DNA from: Xanthobacteraceae bacterium | GTDB lineage: Bacteria; Pseudomonadota; Alphaproteobacteria; Rhizobiales; Xanthobacteraceae | Reading direction: 5' to 3' | Assembly (NCBI GenBank): GCA_030043175.1 | Contig: JASHYD010000099.1 | Location: 1 to 10,694, forward strand | Length of the DNA stretch: 10,694 nt | Shown: one piece after another, positions 6,140-10,694 of the stretch | Layout: every line of letters begins with the position of its first letter | Numbering within the stretch: position 1 is the stretch's first letter | Program-made: the position numbers and the translations under genes | The notes under the pieces: model-generated | What the model was told of the DNA's origin: nothing | Database searches by the model: none | What the model saw: the letters and a program-made list of their open reading frames with translations, nothing else

Positions 6140-6940
6140 TTACTTCACCGCGATAATCACCGCCTCGGTGAGGACGAAATCCAAATCGCCGTTGTTCTCC
6201 TGCGGGCGCGCAAATGCCCGAAAGGCGTCCGAGCCGTTGCGCAGCATCGACATCAGCTGGCGTTTGGTGGTGTCCCCGACATTCTGTTGATCAGCCCAAG
6301 GGCCAAACACCATGGGCTTGTCAAGCAGTTCCAGATGATGTTCGTTGAGCCCCGCCCGCCCCACGAGGTCCCGCCACTCCGTCACAGTCAGACAGCGCAC
6401 GTGGCTCGGGTCGCGCAGCTTTTCGAAGGCGTTGTAATCGCTCGCGGCAGCAGAGAGCGCCTTGACATCGCCCGCCATGATGCTCGTGTCTGGCGAGACG
6501 TTGTCGACCAGGCCGAACACGCCGCCGGGTCGGAGCACACGCGCGGATTCGGCCACAAATGCGCGGACGTCGTCGAAATGGTGAGGTGCGATCCGGCAGG
6601 TCACGAGATCGAAGGTGGCATCCGCGAAAGGCAGCGCCTCGGCGTGCATATCGGCGAACGACATGTTGGCGATCCCGCGCTCGCGGGCGAGCCCTCGCGC
6701 CACAGCGAGCATCTGCGGGGTCAGGTCGGAAGCCACCATGTGGGCGAGGCGGGGAGCGAGTGCCAGCGCCACATGGCCGGCGCCGGTCGCGATATCGAGC
6801 GCAATCCAGGCGGGTTGCGGCGCAGCCAGCTCGACGAGCCGGAGCAGGCTGTTACCCTTCGCATGGGGACGGCTCGTAGCATATGTGGCTGCAAACGCGC
6901 CAAACCGTTCCTGGACGAGTGATTTCGATTTCAGTTCCAT
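6140..6940 (-). CDS. Class I SAM-dependent methyltransferase (UbiE/YcgJ-like)
   Basis: The 266-residue product is a Rossmann-fold methyltransferase. SAM motif I is LDIATGAGHVALALA (48-62), motif II ends in VASDLTPQML (69-78), motif III lies around ADMHAEALPFADATFD (97-111), and RVLRPGGVFGLVDNV (134-148) is the post-motif typical of the UbiE/Methyltransf_11 group. After residue 150 is a substrate-binding region without a signature I can name. No membrane segment or signal peptide is present. The ATG at 6940 has AAAGGG five bases upstream. It faces away from idi across 157 bp, so the two may share a regulatory region. The substrate is unknown: ubiquinone or menaquinone methylation is possible, but the protein resembles the broad YcgJ-like group more than UbiE itself. 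Its 3' end lies about 130 bp from the IS remnant. Confidence 0.9.
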   Translation of the reverse strand: MELKSKSLVQERFGAFAATYATSRPHAKGNSLLRLVELAAPQPAWIALDIATGAGHVALALAPRLAHMVASDLTPQMLAVARGLARERGIANMSFADMHAEALPFADATFDLVTCRIAPHHFDDVRAFVAESARVLRPGGVFGLVDNVSPDTSIMAGDVKALSAAASDYNAFEKLRDPSHVRCLTVTEWRDLVGRAGLNEHHLELLDKPMVFGPWADQQNVGDTTKRQLMSMLRNGSDAFRAFARPQENNGDLDFVLTEAVIIAVK

Positions 6941-7097
6941 TACAACCCTTTCGCCCTTTTCCCAAACGCAGGGGCGCCCTGATCCGCGACGTTAACCAAC
7001 CGCGGCCGCGCGGACAACACAAGGTGTTCATCGGCTGTTCATTAGCAGCAATGCCATGCTTAAATGACAACGGGCCGAGGTAGACGGGCTTAAGAAA
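6941..7097. promoter_or_regulatory. Divergent control region between the methyltransferase and idi
   Basis: 157 bp separate the two starts. On the plus strand a weak promoter could be TTCATT (7038-7043) and TTAAAT (7060-7065) with a 16-bp spacer, giving a short leader for idi. On the minus strand AAAGGG (6946-6951) is the methyltransferase ribosome site. I see no clear operator palindrome. Confidence 0.35.
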
Positions 7098-7652
7098 TTG
7101 GACCGATTTACGGAACCGAACGATTGCGACCAGATCGTTCTGGTCGACGCACACGACATCCCGCAGGGGGTCGCGCCGAAGATCGAGGTGCATCGGCGTG
7201 GCCTGAAACATCGGGCGCTGTCGGTGTTGGTGCGTGACCCAGTGGGCAATATGCTCGTCCATCGCCGCAATGCCGAAAAATACCATTCCGGCGGGCTGTG
7301 GACCAATGCATGCTGCAGCCACCCGCGGCCGGACGAATCGGCGGTCGAAGCGGCACATCGGCGGCTTGCCGAGGAAATGGGCGTGCGTTGCAGGGTCAAG
7401 CCGCTGTTCACGACGCAATACCGCGCCGCCGTTTCGAATGGTTACATCGAGGATGAGGTCGTTCATGCTTTCGGCGGCACCTATCAGGGGCCGGTGGCGC
7501 CGGACCCGGCCGAAGTCGCTGAATGGAAATGGATGCCGTTCGAGGCGCTCACCGACGATCTGGCGCGCCGGCCGGAACTCTACACCGTCTGGCTTCGCCA
7601 CTATTTCCGCGAACACTACGACGCCATTGCGGGGTGGATGAAGAGCGGGTGA
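7098..7652 (+). CDS. idi: Isopentenyl-diphosphate delta-isomerase, type 1
   Basis: The 184-residue product interconverts isopentenyl and dimethylallyl diphosphate, supplying the starter unit for quinone side chains, hopanoids, carotenoids and other isoprenoids. It has the Nudix-like fold of the type 1 enzyme. By comparison with E. coli Idi (182 residues), metal-site residues His32, His38 and His75, the catalytic Cys73 in WTNACCSHP, and Glu118/Glu120 in YIEDEVVHAF are all present, as is the SGGLWTNACCSHPRPDES block (64-81). The start is TTG at 7098; an in-frame stop at 7065 rules out a longer protein, the next in-frame ATG (codon 52) would remove essential residues, and no strong ribosome site is visible, so expression may be low. 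Related bacteria often keep idi in a photosynthesis or carotenoid cluster; here it stands alone. A candidate terminator follows six bases after the stop. Confidence 0.95.
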   Translation: MDRFTEPNDCDQIVLVDAHDIPQGVAPKIEVHRRGLKHRALSVLVRDPVGNMLVHRRNAEKYHSGGLWTNACCSHPRPDESAVEAAHRRLAEEMGVRCRVKPLFTTQYRAAVSNGYIEDEVVHAFGGTYQGPVAPDPAEVAEWKWMPFEALTDDLARRPELYTVWLRHYFREHYDAIAGWMKSG

Positions 7653-7657
7653 TTTTT

Positions 7658-7680
7658 GCGGGGCCGGCCCGCTTTGTTTG
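7658..7680 (+). terminator. Candidate rho-independent terminator of idi
   Basis: GCGGG (7658-7662), a five-base loop, CCCGC (7668-7672), then TTTGTTTG. The stem is short but entirely G-C, and the T-rich tract sits directly after it on the plus strand, six bases past the idi stop. Confidence 0.6.
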
Positions 7681-7935
7681 TCTCGAAAGCCGCCTAGCTC
7701 GCGTCGAGCCGAAGCGACGTCAACCACCGCGGGCGGCTTGTTCCGCAAGCCGCAAGGTTGATCAGGGTTAGCTGGGGCTATGCCCCAAGACCCACCCCGG
7801 GCCTGCGGGCGGACCTGCCGCACGGGGCCCGTAAGGGCGCGCACATTGGCCGAGCAGCTGTGCACGAAAAGCGGATCGTTCAGCATCGGTAAGGCTCAAC
7901 GCGTCAACTGCTTTGCCTAGCTCCATCCGGGGGGG
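7681..7935. other. Intergenic segment with three further hairpins
   Basis: No gene is supported between convergent idi and the molybdenum hydroxylase gene. Three inverted repeats lie close together: GCGGCTTG/CAAGCCGC at 7733-7753 (8-bp perfect stem, 5-base loop), TGGGGC/GCCCCA at 7773-7787 (6-bp stem, 3-base loop), and CGGGCC/GGCCCG at 7798-7831 with an inner GCGG/CCGC stem. None has a T-tract on either strand. They could be transcript-end structures for the minus-strand operon, a small RNA, or a repetitive intergenic element. Confidence 0.5.
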
Positions 7936-10284
7936 CTATGAGCTCATGAGCGGGCGGGGCGCCCGCGCTCCCGAAGACGCTTCTATCAACTCCACCACCA
8001 GCGCCGGCGTAACCGGAAATCGCGTGATCCGAATCCCGTAAGGCCGCAGCGCATCCTCGATGGCGGAAATCACCGCCGCCGCCGCCGGGATGGTGCCGAC
8101 CTCCCCGGCGCCCTTGGCGCCGAGTGGATTAAGCGGGGACGGGGTCTCCTGGTATTGGGTTTCAAACCTCGGAAACGTCGGCGCCGTTGGCAATAGGTAA
8201 TCGGCAAAACTCACGGTCAGCGGCTGACCGGCATTGTCGTAGGCCATCCGCTCAAGCAGCGCATTGCCAACCCCGTGTGCGATGCCGCCGTGGACCTGGC
8301 CGTCGACGATGAGCGGATTGACCAGCCTTCCGGAGTCTTGCAGGGCGACGTAACGCAAAATGCGGACCTCGCCGGTCTCTGCGTCCACCTCGACCTCGGC
8401 GGCATGGCACGCATTGGCATAGGCGAGCGTGTCGGTGCGGAAATAGCTTGAGTCCTGCAGTCCGGGCTCCATGCCAGGCGGAAACCCATAGCCCGGAGCG
8501 CCTTGCAAGATGCGGGCGAGCTCGCCGAGCGGCACGCTGAGTTGGTGGGCGCCGGCGACGCGTAGTCGGCCGTCCGCAAGTTCAAGATCGTCTTCAGCGA
8601 CCTCCAGCACGTGGCTTGCGAGCTTTCTGGCCTTGCGGGCTACGGCCCGGGCGGCGAGCAGGACGGAGGAACCGGCCGTGACAGTTTGCCGGCTCGCGAA
8701 ACCGCCAAGCCCGACCGGCACCGTCGCGGTGTCACCGGAGATCACCTGGACGGCATCGGGCGTTACGCCGAGTTCGCTCGCACAGATCTGGGCGAGCGCG
8801 GTCTTGAGCCCCTGCCCCATTGCCGCGGCGCCCGTATAGACGGAAATGCGTCCCGAAGGCGAAATACGCACCATGCCTGATTCGAACGGGCCGCGCCCCG
8901 TGCCCTTCATGGCATGCGCAAGTCCAAGGCCAATCAAACGGCCCTGCTCCCGCGCGGCTGCTTGCCGGGTCGCGAACGCATCCCAACCGACGGCGACCTC
9001 CACCGCCACCTGGCAGGCGGGATAATCGCCGCTGTCATACACGATGGTTGCCCCTGCTCGGGTCTTGAGCGGCTTTGTGTAGGGCATCTTGGCAGCCGGG
9101 ATCAGATTGCGCCGCCGCAGGTCGGCGCGATCGAGTCCGAGTTCGCGCGCCGCGATATCGATAAGCCGCTCCATCACGAACGAGGCCTGCGGATAGCCGG
9201 CGCCGCGCACCGAAGACACCGGTACCTTGTTGGTCAGCGTGACCGCGACCTCCATGGTGAATGCCGGGATCGCATAAGGCCCTGTCACGGTGGACGCCGA
9301 GTTGTAAGGCAGATTTACGTCTTGCAGCGCGTAAGCGCCGAGGTCGTGCAGCAGGCGACCGCGCAGCCCGAGAATGCGGCCGGTAGCCGCGAGCGCGATC
9401 TCCATGGACCAATGCTGGTCTCTTTCCTGGACCGCGCCAAGGAAATGCTCGCGCCGATCCTCGATCCATTTCACCGAGCGGCCGATGAGCTTGGCGGACG
9501 CTGTTACGGCGACGTCCTCGGCGTAGACGCAAAGCTTCGGGCCGAAGCCGCCGCCAATATCGGGCGTCGCGACGCGCAACCGGTTCTCATCGATGCCGAG
9601 TGACGATGCAAGCGAATTGAAGAGATCGTGGGCCTTCTGGGTCGAGGCATAGACGATCAGCGAGCCGTCCGCACGGCGGTATTCTACCGCAATGCCACGA
9701 CCTTCGATCGAATGCGCGGCACCGCGATGGGGCCAAAAGGTCTCGCGAAAAATATGGGCGGCATTCGCGAATGCGCCATCTATGTCGCCGTAGCCGAGCC
9801 GGTAGGAGGAAATCACATTGGATGCAACCTCGCGCCGCACCGGCGCGGCGTCCGCCAGCGCGGCTTGGCGGCAATCGCCGGCGGAAGGGAGCACCTCGTA
9901 ATCGACCTCGACCAGCGCGGCGGCGTCCTCCGCCACATACCGGTTGACCGCCAGCACGATCGCCACCGGCTCTCCCACATAGGACACTTCGCCATCGGCG
10001 AGCGCGAAGGCCCAGCAGCGCTCGAGCGACGTGCCGGAATTCGATGTCCGCACCATCCGGCGCCTCGCCATTGCGGGCGCGAGATCGTCAAGCGTGAGCA
10101 CCGCGAAAACGCCCGGCAGCGCCAGCGCCGCGGCGGCGCGGACGGCGCGGATGAGCGCATGGGGATGCGGGCTGCGAACGAAGGCGGCGTGGAGCGTGTC
10201 TGCAATCGCCACGTCATCCACGAATCGGCCGTGTCCGGTGAGCAACGCGTGGTCTTCCAGGCGCGGCAGACGCAAACCGATCAT
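7936..10284 (-). CDS. Molybdopterin-binding subunit of a xanthine dehydrogenase/CoxL-family hydroxylase
   Basis: The 782-residue product is the large molybdenum cofactor subunit of a three-part hydroxylase (aldehyde, purine or N-heterocycle type). The N-terminal a/b hammerhead domain starts at about residue 10 (LTGHGRFVDDV, SPHPHA at 38-43) and includes YVGEPVAIVLA (102-112). The cofactor domains show DIGGGFGPK (242-250), SVRGAGYPQ (358-366), GAAAMGQG (485-492), GGFASRQTVTAGSS (527-540), and GAKGAGEVG (722-730) with the likely catalytic Glu728. The CO dehydrogenase active-site loop VAYRCSFR is absent, so true CO oxidation is unlikely. Length matches single large subunits; no iron-sulfur or FAD domain is fused. 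The ATG at 10284 begins one base after the stop of the upstream binding-protein gene and has only a weak ribosome site, which suggests coupling. The FAD (CoxM-like) and [2Fe-2S] (CoxS-like) partners are not here and should lie upstream beyond the window or elsewhere. The substrate is unknown. Confidence 0.93.
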   Translation of the reverse strand: MIGLRLPRLEDHALLTGHGRFVDDVAIADTLHAAFVRSPHPHALIRAVRAAAALALPGVFAVLTLDDLAPAMARRRMVRTSNSGTSLERCWAFALADGEVSYVGEPVAIVLAVNRYVAEDAAALVEVDYEVLPSAGDCRQAALADAAPVRREVASNVISSYRLGYGDIDGAFANAAHIFRETFWPHRGAAHSIEGRGIAVEYRRADGSLIVYASTQKAHDLFNSLASSLGIDENRLRVATPDIGGGFGPKLCVYAEDVAVTASAKLIGRSVKWIEDRREHFLGAVQERDQHWSMEIALAATGRILGLRGRLLHDLGAYALQDVNLPYNSASTVTGPYAIPAFTMEVAVTLTNKVPVSSVRGAGYPQASFVMERLIDIAARELGLDRADLRRRNLIPAAKMPYTKPLKTRAGATIVYDSGDYPACQVAVEVAVGWDAFATRQAAAREQGRLIGLGLAHAMKGTGRGPFESGMVRISPSGRISVYTGAAAMGQGLKTALAQICASELGVTPDAVQVISGDTATVPVGLGGFASRQTVTAGSSVLLAARAVARKARKLASHVLEVAEDDLELADGRLRVAGAHQLSVPLGELARILQGAPGYGFPPGMEPGLQDSSYFRTDTLAYANACHAAEVEVDAETGEVRILRYVALQDSGRLVNPLIVDGQVHGGIAHGVGNALLERMAYDNAGQPLTVSFADYLLPTAPTFPRFETQYQETPSPLNPLGAKGAGEVGTIPAAAAVISAIEDALRPYGIRITRFPVTPALVVELIEASSGARAPRPLMSS

Positions 10285-10285
10285 T

Positions 10286-10694
10286 TCAATTCACGATCGC
10301 CTTGGCAGCTTTGAGGATAATGTCTTTAGGGGTGGCGTAGACATCGGCGAGCAGCCTCTCGATTTCGCCGGCCGATACCGGGCTCACGTCCGCTTGCAAT
10401 TTCTCGGCGTCGGAAAGGAACTCCGGGTCCTTCATTGTGGCATCGAAGGCGGCGATCAGGGCGCGGCGGCGGTCGTCCGGAATGCCGGGCGGCGCCGCAT
10501 AGGGGCGCGCCATGCCCTGGCCGGCCAGGATAAGGCGGAGCATCCGGGCTTGCTCCTCGCTCTTGGCGAGGTCGGTCACGGCCGGAACATTGGCAATGTC
10601 TGGCTCCTTGCGCAGCCCGAACTGCACGGGCAGCTGCACCTTTGCGGTCTTCATCCAGTCGGCATGCCGGGCCTTCGCGGTGCTCCACGAGATG
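10286..10694 (-). CDS. TctC/Bug-type tripartite tricarboxylate transporter substrate-binding protein, C-terminal part
   Basis: The frame is open to the right edge, so this is the last 135 or so residues of a protein usually about 320 long. The visible part is typical of the Bug/TctC family: QFGLRKEPDIANVPAVTDLA, then MARPYAAPPGIPDDRRRALI, AFDATMKDPEFLSDAEKL, and VYATPKDIILKAAKAIVN at the end. Family members are periplasmic and carry a signal peptide at the N-terminus, which is outside the window. They bind a carboxylate or similar small molecule and pass it to TctA/TctB membrane proteins, or act in sensing. No tctA/tctB is seen here. The ATG at 10654 is internal to the frame and not the real start. 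Adjacency to the molybdenum hydroxylase gene suggests that the ligand or a derivative is that enzyme's substrate; this is inference. Confidence 0.9.
   Translation of the reverse strand, partial: ISWSTAKARHADWMKTAKVQLPVQFGLRKEPDIANVPAVTDLAKSEEQARMLRLILAGQGMARPYAAPPGIPDDRRRALIAAFDATMKDPEFLSDAEKLQADVSPVSAGEIERLLADVYATPKDIILKAAKAIVN

Noticed and set aside
6086..6922. Plus-strand ORF (278 codons) opposite the methyltransferase
   Set aside because: It is the complement of a gene with clear SAM-binding motifs; its own translation is rich in His and Arg with no recognisable domain.
6852..7886. Long minus-strand ORF (344 codons) across idi
   Set aside because: It lies antisense to idi, which has all catalytic residues and a clear family match. 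The antisense translation shows no domain and only reflects GC-rich codon bias.
7936..10284. Carbon monoxide dehydrogenase large subunit (CoxL)
   Set aside because: The diagnostic active-site loop VAYRCSFR of form I CoxL is not present, so only the broader superfamily name is used.

Overview
The window is GC-rich and tightly packed, with genes on both strands. PyrD type, codon use, several GTG/TTG starts and the gene families present all suggest an alphaproteobacterium of the Hyphomicrobiales (Bradyrhizobium, Rhodopseudomonas or Xanthobacteraceae-like). This is an inference from gene content; no rRNA or other marker is present. I found no tRNA, rRNA, CRISPR array or phage gene.

Region 1 (1-2430, minus strand) is a compact three-gene unit, read in the order DUF2848 protein, small cupin, amidase. 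The cupin stop overlaps the amidase start (ATGA), and the amidase runs off the left edge. It looks like a small catabolic operon for an unknown carboxylate or amide. A 387-bp divergent gap (2431-2817) separates it from a second, different amidase on the plus strand.

Region 2 (2818-5267, plus) is amidase 2 followed by pyrD (quinone-dependent dihydroorotate dehydrogenase). The two overlap in TAATG, so pyrD is probably translated by coupling. All catalytic residues of amidase 2 and the main PyrD motifs are present.

Region 3 (about 5475-6008) is a decayed IS200/IS605-type element. It holds the first 35 or so codons of a TnpB-like protein on the minus strand, and divergently a TnpA Y1 transposase with two frame changes and a damaged HUH motif. 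It should be immobile.

Region 4 (6140-7652) is a divergent pair: a SAM-dependent methyltransferase (minus) and a type 1 isopentenyl-diphosphate isomerase, idi (plus, TTG start). No other isoprenoid gene is nearby. A candidate terminator follows idi, then a 283-bp gap (7653-7935) with three more hairpins.

Region 5 (7936-10694, minus) is a two-gene unit. The C-terminal part of a TctC/Bug-type solute-binding protein enters from the right edge. One base after its stop begins a 782-residue molybdopterin-binding subunit of the xanthine dehydrogenase/CoxL superfamily. The FAD and iron-sulfur partner subunits are not in the window.

Most of the window is metabolic. The least described parts are the DUF2848-cupin-amidase unit and the TctC-molybdenum hydroxylase pair, both of which point to uptake and breakdown of unidentified small organic compounds. 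I found no strong evidence of a wholly new system; the findings list the best leads.
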